Shown here: positions 21,331 to 32,248 of the stretch, piece by piece
Position numbering within the stretch: position 1 is the first letter of the stretch
Layout of the letters: the number at the start of each line of letters is the position of its first letter
Notes under the pieces: generated by a model
Told to the model about the DNA's origin: nothing
Databases searched by the model: none
Seen by the model: only the letters and a program-made list of their open reading frames with translations
Source of the DNA: Adiantum capillus-veneris
Taxonomy: Eukaryota; Streptophyta; Polypodiopsida; Polypodiales; Pteridaceae
Direction: 5' to 3'
DNA: 64,000 bases
Assembly (NCBI GenBank): GCA_014529385.2
Contig: CM043955.1
Location: 135,234,108-135,298,107 of the forward strand
Position numbers and translations under genes: made by a program

Positions 21331-22730
21331 AAGAACATGAAGAAGAGAAAAAACTGATTGTCTCCTACAATGATAAAATTTAGCATATGTGGAGAAATCG
21401 GTCTCAAAATCACGTGTTCAAACATGATAGATCCATATTAAAAAAATAATGTAATGTCTAATGGAACGTGGATAATGATGGGAAAGCCACCGATCACCAA
21501 GCTAGAGGAGACACAATCTATAAAACAAAAATTCCTAGATTTGGAGTGAAGAAAGCCGTGCTCAAGTTGAGTACCGGGGAGTTCAAGGACACCATCTACA
21601 TAATCAATTCCCATCACATTAAAGAGAGTGTGATCCTCATCAAAACCTGGATGGGCATCTTTTTGACAGCAACCAAAATCTTCAAGAACAACACCAAAAG
21701 CCTCAAAAGAACCTCAAGTACATGAAAAAAGAAACATCCAACTGTAGTAGAAAAAGATAAAGCTAAAGCAAACACTGAAGCAAATAAACCTCAAAAGTCA
21801 ACCTTACCTTCCACGAGCCTCCATCAAACTTCCCACGTAGCCTCTACATCAAGATCCACACCATGGATAATGCAATGGAAACCAAAGAAAAAAGTTTATT
21901 AACCAAAGTTTCCATCACAAATAAGCCTCTAGAAGAAGACAAAGAGAGTCAACCAAGCGTTAGTACCCGAAGAACACTTCAAAGTCAAAGATCCAATTTG
22001 GATACATCAAGCACAGGTTCAACTTCAACAACCAAAGGTCATCAGGTGGGTTGCATCAACTACATCAATCATTGCTCAAGAATACTTTCAAGGAAACAAA
22101 AATATTTGGGCCAAAAAGCCTAAGGTAATAGCCTGGACATACTCACCCCAAGAAAAGAGTTCCTCAAAGTGAAAACCAAGCTATCAACAAAAGATAACCA
22201 CCTCAATTAGGAGGAAGAACAACCACAAGCAGAAACATAGACCTTGGCAAAGAAGCAAGCAACACGACAAGTATGGGTACCAAAGTGAGACTTCAACTAG
22301 GCTACCCAACAAAGACATGTGAAGCAGCAAATGATTCCAATCAAACTACTTGAAGCACAAGGATTTTATGAAGGTAACTCTTAAATATGGTTACCTAAAG
22401 TAGTAGCTTGATTTGGAACAATTAAGACCTGTCAGGTAGCACAAGGCTCCACCCAAAGGAAAGAAACCTCAAAGAAGAGCCAACAAGGGCCAGTCACAAC
22501 CAACGATGATACAACCTCAAGATGGATACCTTGTCTTTTGCTACAAAAGCAATACTTTTATAATGGTAATAATTAGGTATGGATACAAAATGTTGGTGTC
22601 CATCAAGTCAAACCAAAGGCGCAAATGAAAAAGACGGCCACACAGGGACCAAAGACAAGGTGGGTTCTGAAATCACTAGTGGAAACTCAATCACAAAGAA
22701 CCCACAAATATCTTCAACCACTTCACAGGG
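21331..22730 (+). pseudogene. Decayed coding downstream of R2 with repeated WVPK-like motif
   Basis: An open stretch 21468-21725 (MDNDGKATDHQARGDT...) contains FGVKKAVLKLSTGEFKDTIY. Further on, frames broken by stops repeat a short pattern of aromatic-Y-x-G-N followed by W-(V/I/L)-P-K, seen near 22275 (VWVPK), 22360-22400 (GFYEGN, IWLPK) and 22550-22590 (FYNGN, VWIQN). The DNA around it is rich in A and C. It is probably R-family or associated retroelement coding of low complexity; no catalytic domain is visible. Confidence 0.3.
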
Positions 22731-23685
22731 GAGATAAAGCAAAGGCCCCTACTACAATCATGGAACTTGTTTCACAACGCAATATCAACATACAATAGAC
22801 AAATTAGTAGGAGCCGTTGTATGCCAACGTTCTAGACAAGATGGTCGCATTCAAAGACCAACACAATGAAAAAAGCCTCAAGAATCTATGGAATTAGGTT
22901 TCTAACCTTGAACAGGTACGTCCAAGTCGCCATTCAAAATACATGGCATAAGAGTCAAAGTCGGGCAGCCAAGCCACTAAATGAGCGAGGCATTAGTTTC
23001 GAAGCTTCAAGTAATAGTCTCTATGGTCTACGCATCTTAGTTATTCTAGGTATTTCTCAAGAAGGAATAGTTGAGCATATTTATGTTATGTCATTCATGC
23101 TAGTATAGGCAAGCATAAGAGTCAAAGTCTATGTATTTTAAGTCTAGTGAAGTGAAGGAAGAAGTACAAAAGACACTCATATATTGAACACAGTGAGGTA
23201 TGAGTGGAGAATCTTCTACATCAAAAACCCTTCTTGGAAATGTGGTTTTGGGGGGGGGGGGGGGGGGGGGGGTGTCACTATATGTAAAACCTATGTATCA
23301 TGTGCATTCAAACCCTATTTATAAAACCCATTATTTATAAATTTCTAACAAATAAAAGGGACCATTTGGTCATCCAAATTTTAGACCCTAATCTAGAGAC
23401 ACTCATCACCATCCTCTTGTATATATTCCTTCTACGCCAGCAATAAGGATAATTATGCACACATCAATCATCAATGAATTGGAGCACTAATTGTGAATCT
23501 CAACCATGCTTGTTGAGAGCATCTCTTATCGTCAAGGGCAACACAAAATCTCCATCAAACAATGGCAAGTAAAAGAATGGATTGCACATAACAATAAGCA
23601 ATGACAAATTAGACTGGAGAGCTATTTACAACAATCAGAAGGAGCTCACATTGTGCTTCAAACTTGGTGAAAAACTATAGAGGAC
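22731..23685. other. Non-coding stretch with a G tract
   Basis: No convincing frame was found. A 23-nt G run (23250-23272) is followed directly by TGTCACTATATG and TATTTATAAAACCC near 23318. That arrangement could be a polypurine tract and an LTR start with a TATA box, but no partner copy exists in the window. Confidence 0.3.
23250..23272. repeat. G homopolymer, 23 nt
   Basis: An uninterrupted G run, one of four of at least 23 nt in this window. Confidence 0.9.
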
Positions 23686-24036
23686 TTGCATTGCAATGGA
23701 ACCATAGAGAAAAGGTCCATCATCAAGTCAATGACCCAAAGAAGCTCAGTTCCCACAAAGGTCAGCAACACCAAAATCCATCTTCACATGGCTAAAAGTG
23801 GCAACAAAGAGGAGAATGTACCACAAGATGCAAAGTTGTCTCAACCACAGAAGCCCAATTCATGTATCAAAAATGACCCAATATATATGAATTACTCAAG
23901 GAAGGGGGGAGCATCGTTAACAACTAAGAACTTTCAAATATACAGGACTGACGTTAAAGACAAAGCTGAAGACAACCCTAACAACATGATTGTACCTAGT
24001 CGTGCCAAGGGACGACACAAAATAGGAAGGGGGGAA
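23686..24036 (+). pseudogene. Retroelement 3' coding end with polypurine tract
   Basis: An open frame from 23686 (MHCNGTIEKRSIIKSM...) runs for 118 residues. It is Lys/Ser/Asn-rich and ends in GRGEC, where the DNA AAATAGGAAGGGGGGAA forms a polypurine tract directly before TGTTAG. There is no recognisable domain. An element end is inferred from the tract. Confidence 0.35.
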
Positions 24037-24420
24037 TGTTAGTTGGATATAGTACAACACAAGCGTCCACCTTGCGTCGAAGACCTAATCGAACAACACA
24101 TATTTAATAGAAGTTGTACTCTATTATTTTTTTGAGATGGTGTAGCTACACTGTGTGTAAATATTGATTCTAGAGTAGCATGTCGATTTCCTCAGTTGTA
24201 ATTTTATCATGATATGTGTAAAGGTCCATGTGAGCCAGCCAATAGCCATTTAGAAAGCCCTATGTATAAAAGTCAATAACCATACTGTGAAAAAAAGGCT
24301 TATCTTTAGAAGAGAAAAGAGCTCCAACTTGTAATCAAATTTTATAATGATTGGGTAATCTGATTTTGATTATGAAACCCACATTATGTTCCTCTTTCCA
24401 TGCTCTTTCAATCAAGTGTA
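24037..24420 (+). repeat. Candidate 3' LTR
   Basis: TGTTAGTTGGATATAG follows the polypurine tract. TATA-like sequence and the phrase CCCTATGTATAAAAGTC near 24260 look like a promoter. The end may be the AAGCA near 24425, but no second copy is present to fix it. Confidence 0.35.
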
Positions 24421-24429
24421 AGCATTGTC

Positions 24430-25000
24430 AGTTTTGTTGTGGTTTGCGACTACACATTACTGAGACTAATCTTCAAATTTGAGTGCTTAAATAATCATTT
24501 TTTGATGTTTTGGCCATAAAGAGTGTTCCTAAACTATATGTGACCTTTCTAGATAGTCCTGTTGCAATTTTTAGACCTTGATTGTGATAAATTGTGATTT
24601 TGGTACCTTGTCAAATTGCAACCATGATTAGTAGGATAGTGCCCCTAAACCTCTCAGAACTCCTCCTAAAGTTTTGTTGCATTTCAAGTCCATTTGAGTG
24701 CCAAAATGGCGTGATGATATAGAGTAATAAGAAAGGACATTGGTAGATTTTTTGATCATTGAGTGGTGGTTTGCTTGTTGAGTTTTTATATTTGCTTGTT
24801 AGCTTCACTTCTTGAGGAGTGATGACCTCAAAGATTCTCCGTGCCCCATCCGAGTCACTTCCTTGAGTATTGACATATTATGTTAGTGCAAGATAGCTAT
24901 GCTACAAACGTCCATTACAGTGACGTGCTAACAAAATGTTTAGTGTTTCAGGCTGCATTAGGACTTGAGCTACCCTTATGAGCTATCTACAAATTTCAAA
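24430..25000. other. Non-coding stretch
   Basis: AT-rich DNA with no frame longer than about 65 codons and no motif. Repeated phrases such as CTTGATTGTGATAAATTGTG suggest decayed retroelement untranslated sequence. Confidence 0.3.
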
Positions 25001-25661
25001 TATTTTTGTCTTGATTTTTGGATGCAAATACGTCAACTATCTATGCTCCAAGGTTTGGTTGTTTTTCAACCTTGCCTCGTAGGCTTGTAACATAGTGTCC
25101 AATGGCTCCAATACCTTATCTACCAAGACTAAACCACTTGTTAAAGTTTTTGATTGCTCCCTCAAAATTTTCCTTGTTTTCTTATTCTTGCTTGACTTGA
25201 CCCCTTGTTTTTTGTAGCTCTCTCTTAGACTTTTTGCTTTTGTTTGAGTCTCTTTTCACTTTTAGGGTTTTCTTTGAGTCCTAACCGCCGTTAAATTCTC
25301 AAATTCAATTCATTCTGGAAGTTTTGGCTCACCCTCCATTGTCATCTTGAGCATGAGATCTGGTCACCACATTGCCAAGAACTATTGGCTTAGATTCAGA
25401 TCCACTTGGACAAGGTAAAACACCAATGAAATTCATCATCACTTTTCCCTTATTTTTGGGATTCTTGGAGAAAATTACGAAGTAAATGATCTACTCTACA
25501 ATCCTCATAGTATCAAAATATTTTTTTTCACTTGCCCTTGTGTGGAAAAACTCGTGCCGAATTCTTACCTCTACATTCATAGCAAGGACCTTTTGGTTGA
25601 GTGGCTGGTGGCACCCCATTGGATGCCCCATCCTAGGAGGATAACCTCCATGTTTGTAGTT

Positions 25662-25868
25662 TTACTTTGTTATGAGCATAAGAGTGTTTTCATTCATAGT
25701 ATATAGATTTTTTGTTGGCTGAGAAATGTAAGAAGGCTTTGGAGCCTCATTTGAGGCTACCCAAGAAGGGTAACTCTCATTGGCATACACAGTTCCTTCT
25801 GGCTCCCCCCTGTAGGTTTCCATTGGCTCTTCATAGTAAGAATCTGGTGGCAACATCTGTTGACTCAC
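25662..25868 (-). pseudogene. R3 Pro/Tyr-rich Gag segment
   Basis: The frame MSQQMLPPDSYYEEPMETYR with VYANESYPSWVASNEAP corresponds in position and composition to the R1 stretch near 10.14-9.95 kb. It is a linker between capsid and nucleocapsid; no enzyme motif. Confidence 0.45.
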
Positions 25869-25987
25869 AAGTGCTTCTACCAGGTGTGTATATCAAACAA
25901 TAGCCCTATTTTCTTGAGGCAAATGAGGTTGTTGGTCCAATATAGGCTGCATATTATCCCTCCTTGTCCTGCATTGTTTGGTCCTAT

Positions 25988-26517
25988 CTAGTACCTCGAT
26001 GGTGGTGGCAAAGGTTGCACCCTTGGAGGTCCATAAGGTCTTTTCCTTACGTAATTTTGATTGTAAAAATACTCGTTTGTCTCATGGTTGGTGTATTTCT
26101 TCTCAATTACGCACCATTTCAATGCTCTTGGTACATTTTTGTTGCTTGTGGTGGTTATTAATGTAGATTTGGATTTTGTCAATCACTTTGTTTCATCCTT
26201 TGGATCACTTTTGTGACCACTTGATCTACATTTGGTAAGATTAAAGTAGGAGTAGTACATTTTGTTGATGACTTGCTAATGATTGAAGAGACACTATTGG
26301 TAGTGGTGTCTGTGTATTTTGATACTCTCTGTTTACAATTGTCAACTAGATACAACACTTCTCTACTGACCTGCTCAAATGACGTGCATGCCTTCATGTG
26401 CAAATGCTTCTTGAGAGTTTTGTTCCTCAATCCCTCTATGAGGAGTATTGACAAATGCTCATCTTGCAGAAACTCTTGCAAAGGACATGTCTTGATATAT
26501 TGCTTGAAGCAAAGCAA
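25988..26517 (-). pseudogene. R3 Gag capsid C-terminal part
   Basis: Two open segments, 26517-26179 (LQEFLQDEHLSILLIEGL, LVDNCKQRVSKY) and 26182-25988 (ALKWCVIEKKYTNHETNEYF). They align in order with EILVSLFLEGF, LGDNCYIFNEE and the WC-IEG block of R1. The protein is degenerate, with a stop near 26179. Confidence 0.6.
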
Positions 26518-26692
26518 AGCTTCCTTTAATATTCGTTCTCATTTTGCTTAAAGGTATAGCTTTGGAAAATTGTATTTTGTTTGATTCCCCTTTTTGAGAA
26601 TTCCTCAGTAAACTCTCAGAGGAGTTTCTTGATATTTAGAAAACCTCTGCTATTCAATGGTTGGAACCAAGTCAATGTTGTTCCTTACAAGT

Positions 26693-27065
26693 TCAACCCA
26701 AATCCCTCGTATTGAGTGTGGAAAAGACTTGCTTAAAAAGTGAAACATGTGTATATGGATCCCTTGGGCCATTGTACTTTTTGGCAACACATTTTTCCAC
26801 TTGAGATGGTTGCATCCATCGTGCTTTTGCTACCATTCTCATCACTCTAGTCTCTCCTAAAACAACATCTCTCACTTCATACCCACCATTAGGAACTCTG
26901 ATGGGATTTCTCTCAGTGGTTCTCTCATCAAATCGCAAATCCCTAGCTTCAGTCCAAGTGTCTAGAACCCACATAGTATGGGAAGTGTTTGAAGCATCGC
27001 TACTCCTACATGTTGTCATTGGAACCCTCAAATTCAAGGATCCCATTGGTCTAGGTATCAAAAAA
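26693..27065 (-). pseudogene. R3 Gag capsid N-terminal part
   Basis: The frame contains MQPSQVEKCVAKKYNGPRDP followed by YTHVSLFKQVF, homologous to the R1 stretch ending DSYDHLARFKQV. Upstream residues (SHTMWVLDTWTEARDLRF) have no clear R1 match. The frame is cut at 27065-27073, where the chromovirus sequence begins. Confidence 0.6.
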
Positions 27066-28727
27066 AGTGGTCTATGTATGAATCTCATGCTCCACCTTAT
27101 GCGCGGCATAGAGGGATTCAGTCTACCTTAAAGGGAATTGAAACATATTTCTATTGGCCTACCATGAAAGTGAACATACAAGAGTATGTTTCTAAATGTG
27201 TGGTATGCAAAAAAAAAAATTTGATAGAGGGAAGCAACTTGGATTGCTTCAACCCTTGCCAATCCCCAATTCACCATGGGAGAGCATATCCATGGATTTT
27301 ATCTTTGGATTGCCTAAGTCTATCCATGGAAATACGGGAATATGGACAATAGTAGACAGGTTCAGTAAACAAACTCATTTTATACCTGTCAAAAAGACTA
27401 TCAAAGCCCATCAAATGGCAACCCTCTTCATTTCACAAATTTTCAAGTACCATGGCTTGCCAATGTCCATAGTGTCGGATAGAGATCCTAGAATGACCAT
27501 TAATTTTTGGAAGGGTCTCTTTGAGAATTTAGGGACAAGGCTAAACTTCTCTTTGGCCTATCATCCACAAACAGATGGCCAAAGTGAAATAGCTAGCCTA
27601 ACAATTATCCATCTACTAAAAGCCTATGTAACGGAAGTAGATCAAAGATCCCAATGGGAGAAGTACTTACCGTTAGTGGAGTATGCTTACAATAACACTG
27701 TACATACTTCCACGGGAAAAGCACCTTTCGAGCTAATTGAGGGAAGATAAAAAAGACCCTTGCTACTTAAAGTACATGGGAAGGTCTTCGCTGCAAATGA
27801 CTATAGCCGAGACATACAAGAATCTTTTCGAAAGATTAAGGATGCTATCTCTATCTCACAGCAAAGGAAAAAGGCTGCTTGACAAGCACATAAGAGCCCA
27901 AGCCTTTAAAGAAAATGATTGGGTCTTATTAAAGTTTCCCAAGGCTTGATTAAGGCACACGACGGGCAAGAATCCTACGGGCCACCAAAAATACTATGCT
28001 AAACTAGCAAAAAGGTACTATGGTCCATTCCAGATTCTTAGGCCAATCAATGAGATGGCCTATCAACCCAAGTTGCCCAATCATTGGCTCATACACAATG
28101 CTTTCCATGTGAGCCTATTACAGCCTTACAAAGGAGAGCCACCTCAAGAACCAACTATTGAAGACCCACCGGAGATCGAGGACCAAGAGAAGGTGCTGCA
28201 GCCCGAGTCCATTCTCTGACATGAAGACAAGGTACTAAGAGGCAGTATGACTATCCGACGATATCTTATTAAGTTTAAGAATTATCCTTTTGAAGATGCT
28301 AGATGGATGCAAGGCATACAATTAAAGGATAACCTAAACCTTGTCAATGCTTACAATGCTTCCCAAGAGTAAGCAAATGTACAAAATGTAAAAAATGAAC
28401 AAAGTTTTTGTGTTATAAGACTCTCTTTTTCTTTATTGTGCACAAAAATGAAGTAGTATGCATGCTTAGATCAAGTTTGCGGAGACGAAGTCTCCCAAAC
28501 ACCAAGTAGAGCTTGTCACTCTACTATGGAAGACTGATAGGACTAATGTGCATACATGCTTGCGGCAGCCTCAGGCTCTTAAGCGCCAAATGGACTAGTC
28601 GTCCATTGTGGAATGATGTCGTAGGGTAACATAGGGATCCTCTACCCGCTAAGAAAAGGCCTCATATATATGCTTTATCTTCTCTACACCATAGTCGAGG
28701 ACGACTATGATTTCAAGAGAGAGGTAA
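27066..28727 (+). mobile_element. Chromovirus unit, 5'-truncated (integrase to polypurine tract)
   Basis: The segment starts inside the integrase zinc-binding domain and runs to the polypurine tract before LTR1. It is homologous to 34014-35674 and 38030-39683. Its own 5' LTR, gag, protease, RT and RNase H are missing. LTR1 serves as its 3' LTR, making it the first visible unit of a tandem array. Confidence 0.8.
27074..28372 (+). pseudogene. Chromovirus integrase and chromodomain-like tail (unit 0)
   Basis: HAPPYARHRG and CVVC are the HHCC zinc-binding residues. The core holds SMDFIFGLP, VSDRDPRM and TDGQSEIA, the three catalytic acids D, D and E. A frameshift at the A run near 27206-27216, a TAA after IEGR (27748-27750) and a TGA at 27947-27949 break it. 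The tail (about 28190-28370) contains RRYLIKFKNYPFEDARWMQ, a diverged chromodomain-like motif that in chromoviruses steers integration to chromatin. At the codon where units 1 and 2 have TAG this copy has AAG. Confidence 0.8.
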
Positions 28728-30303
28728 TGTCATAATAATCAATATCTAATTCTCCTAAATGATTTTCTCATGTTAAACTTTTCATTTAATAAGGGGAAGT
28801 GCCAGGGGAGAAAAAGCTAGAATATTGGTTAAGCTAGTAGACCGGCCATAGTAGGGATCCAAATGACGTAAAATAGGGATCCAAATGGGGGGGCCATCTG
28901 CAAAAGAGCCATGTGAAAAAATGGGCTAGAAAGACCCTAAGGTTCAGCCCATTAAGACTTCCAAAATGCTAAGGTTCCAAAATTGAAAGGTTATGTCCAA
29001 AGGTCAACCTTAAGGAATTGGATGCTTTGTGTGTGACCAAAAAAGTCTTGCATATCCCTACATAGGAGGGGGCGAGCCTAGCAAGTAGGGGATGAGAGAG
29101 AAAGCTACACACACACACAAGCCCCCTTTACACAGGGAATGAAGGACACATGTCAGATGCCTAAGCTAGTTGCTCCCAAAGTGTGCTCAATTCCTATTGG
29201 ATGACCCTTGAAGTGGACCAATGAGAATTAGGCTAGAGTAAATTTAGCCTAATTAATTTTAAAACACTTAATAAAAAGAACCATCCTAGATGATTAGTGG
29301 ACAGCTCGTGAAGGGGTCCAATAGGAATTGAGCAGCCCAATGGGCCACTTAATTCCTATTGGTCAGAATGGGGAAAGGTCCAATGGGGATTTACTTCATT
29401 TAAATCAATTAAGTTTAATTGATTAAGCTCTCACAAAACGGGAAAGGGGGACACATGTCAGAAGGCTATCACTTATGCTGCTTAATAGCCATTGGCTTGA
29501 CTTGGGGAGGTCCAATGGGGGAAAAGCAAGAGCAAATAGCAAGAGGGCTCACTCAAGAGAGAGGGGGCTTATTTTTGCAAGGCATTATCACACACACAAT
29601 CACACAATATCATGTGTGAAGAAAGAGAAGACTATCTCTTCCCAAGCTTTAATGGAGAGCTCATCACCTACTCCAAGCTTCTGAGATAGAAGCCTACATC
29701 GACACACTCTTGGCATGTGGATGCAAATCCAACCAAGAGCCAAGATTCAATGCATGCTCATCTCCTCTACCATGCTAATTACTAGGCTAAGCTATGCTAA
29801 TATGAGTGATTATGTGAGGAGATGTGCATCTTTCTCGTAAGATACTCCTTCTTCCTCTCAATCTACTATCATACCCTGCTAGCTCTCACCATCTTCGAAG
29901 GTGTGTGAGGTCTTGGGTCTGAGAACGGGGATAAATGATGTTGTGTTTGCTAAGTGTTTTGCTTAGTGCATGAAGCTTTCATCTTCATTGCACTAGCTAG
30001 TCTTGAAGGAACACAAAGAATTGTATTGTACAATGTCTCTCTTGATGGGAGAAACCATAATACAAAGCCTTTTGGAGGGGGGACCGGCTCCATGCAAATC
30101 CGGTCCTCAAATGTTGTCAATATCTTAATTTCTCTCTCTTTTGAAAGTATTGTTGATGCTATCTAACTAGGTGTTATGCTTTTTGTTGCTCTCTCCACCC
30201 AAGCACTCTTGTAATTCTCATTAGGAATCTATTCTAATGAAATGCCCACTATGTTTATGCTAATTTCTGCTACACATAAGTTTTTAGGCCATTAAATATT
30301 ACA
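28728..30303 (+). repeat. Chromovirus LTR1 (1576 bp)
   Basis: It starts TGTCATAATAATC after the tract TTTCAAGAGAGAGGTAA and ends ATTACA, 1 bp before a tRNA-Met PBS. It is shared between unit 0 (as 3' LTR) and unit 1 (as 5' LTR). It carries two copies of a TAGGGATCCAAA unit near 28850-28890. Sequence across 28990-29450 matches LTR3 much better than LTR2. Confidence 0.9.
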
Positions 30304-30304
30304 T

Positions 30305-30316
30305 TGGTATCAAAGC
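30305..30316 (+). promoter_or_regulatory. Primer-binding site, tRNA-Met type
   Basis: TGGTATCAAAGC differs at one base from the plant initiator-Met PBS TGGTATCAGAGC. It lies 1 bp after the end of LTR1. Confidence 0.85.
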
Positions 30317-30721
30317 ACAAGGTTTCTCTTTTCTTGCTCAAGAAGGGAGGTCCTCAAGCTAGCTATAAATGGTTGGTATTATTAATTGCCTATGAGTAAG
30401 TAGAATAGGGATTTTTCAGCCTTGCAGTGCGCCTGTCTTTGTGCACTTAACGGGGTATCACCGTCGAGAGCTATGGTGTTAATAGTGGAGTCCTACGGGG
30501 ATTTCCTACGGCTTAACCACTATTGAGCTATTAGAAGCTTGACATGAGCTGGTGCTGTTTTGGTGATGAAAGACCCTCTCTTCTATTCCTTGCAATTAAT
30601 GGTATTCGAGCCGCGGGTACAATAGCTTGAGTGCTTTTTTCTAAAGGGGTAAAGAGGAGTAGCAACTAGGGCTTGAAGTGCCAAAGTACACCTAAAAAGT
30701 TTACACCTAAAAGTTGTTAGA

Positions 30722-32240
30722 ATGGTTGACAATAGTAAAGAGAGTGAAATTAATGTTGATAACTTTGATTTTGCTAATGAGCAAGCTACTAATGATGCTC
30801 CGATGCTTGTTAACCATCTTGTTTCTAGGCTTCAACAAGCCATGGGCAATCCATCTCTCCAAAGCGAAGTGCAACGGCAGCTCCGTGCTCATAGGATTCT
30901 CCAAGCTCATCACCATGACGAGAGAACACCTAGGAAGCCTCCTTGTGAGATTCCCAAAACAGGTCTCTCTCCGATTCAGGAAGAAGAAGAGAATCCGTAC
31001 GAAGGGCTCAAGAATTTACTTCTTGATGATGCATCTCCTTCCCAAAGGAGAACTCAAGAGCCTCCCCTGAAGGAACGAGAAAGAAGTTAGTCTCCCGCCA
31101 CCTTGGCGGAGATGGCTCCACGAAGACGGCAGGCTAAACGCTCTCCATCACCACCAAAGCGGAGAAGACCATCACACTCTTCTACTCACCACAATTCAAA
31201 GAGAGATGATAAAAAGCAAGAGAAGAAAAAGGCGAGAAAGAGGAAACCCTCTTCTCCATATTCTTCACCCTCTTCCTCTTATGAAAGCGATGGTGAAGAC
31301 GCCGAAGATTAAGACAAGAAAAAGGCGAGAAAGAGGTCACCCTCTTCTCCACCTTCTTCAAATTCTTCACCTTCTGAAGAAAGTGATGGTGCAACCTTTG
31401 AACCATCAAAAAGAAGAGACCATAGGAAATCCTATGCCACATGGAAGAGGTCATCCAAGCTGAAGAAGTTCAAAGAGGGAGGGAAGAGCATCTCTTTCCT
31501 TACCTCTGATGGCACCTTTGGTACTATGGACAAAGTCTTGGCCTTTATCCAACAATTTGATGCGGCGTTTGGAGATGAGGGCTTCACGGAGTCCTCTAAG
31601 CCACGCCATGTAGCTATGCAGTTTCAAAAGTCCTCCAGGCAATGGTGGTCTAGTCTACGAGCCAACGGTGAAGCTCCAAGAACATGGAGAGCTTTAAGAG
31701 CTTCCATTATGAGGTAGTTTTTGGCCACCGATGCCAAAGAAAAAGTACTCACCGAATGGCGAAGCTTAAAGCTCTCTCCCTATGAATCCATCCACAAATA
31801 TGTAGACAAGTTTTGGGACCTACAACTCAAAGCCACCGTCTTCAAAAAGTTGGATTTTGGAGAGCAAAAGCAACAATTTTGTGCGGGCTTAACCGAAGAA
31901 ATGGCGGAGTATGTCAACTCCCAAAGGCCACGTACCATATCGGCGGTAATACACCATAGTATGGTGGCCTCATGAATCAATTTCCAAACGGGGGCTAAAA
32001 GAAATAATAAGCCCCCGGAAAACAAGGGTTCCAATGAGCCTAAGGGGAAGGACAATGTCCAAAAGTCTCCTAAGGGAAACTCCAACAAAGATAAAGAGAA
32101 GGGAGTTTACAAAGGTAAGAACAAACTCTCTCCTGAAGAGCTTGAGCGTTATCGTAAGGATAACCGGTGTTTCAAGTGCGGCGAACAAGGGCATGCGTAC
32201 CGCGCTTGTCCCCAAAAGAACAACCGCCAAGATCCTCCTA
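30722..32240 (+). pseudogene. Chromovirus Gag (unit 1), four nonsense codons
   Basis: The frame from ATG 30722 (MVDNSKESEINVDNFDFANE) stays in one phase but has stops at 31088, 31310, 31715 and 31973. The N-terminal part is acidic. A Lys/Arg/Ser region with an internal duplication (KKARKRKPSSP and KKARKRSPSSP) follows. The capsid has SSRQWWSSLRANGEAPRTW and LSPYESIHKYVDKFWDLQ. CFKCGEQGHAYRAC (32168-32209) is a CX2CX4HX4C zinc knuckle. It would package element RNA. Absence of frameshifts with several point nonsense changes suggests base-substitution decay, such as methyl-C deamination. Confidence 0.85.
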
Positions 32241-32248
32241 GAGCTTCC

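Larger units (their letters stand above)
25000..27065 (-). mobile_element. R3 retroelement, Gag portion (sister of R1)
   Basis: Minus-strand order is Gag N-terminal edge (27060), capsid (26.75-26.2 kb), a Trp/Tyr segment (ALKWCVIEKKYTNHETNEYF at 26.12-26.05 kb, matching KWC.IEG....DHETYECYY in R1), a Pro/Tyr-rich region (25.87-25.66 kb), remnants of a zinc knuckle (CYEC near 25575) and a basic linker. It stops before the protease. The right end at 27065 is abruptly joined to plus-strand chromovirus sequence. R3 most likely resumes at 41302. Confidence 0.65.
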
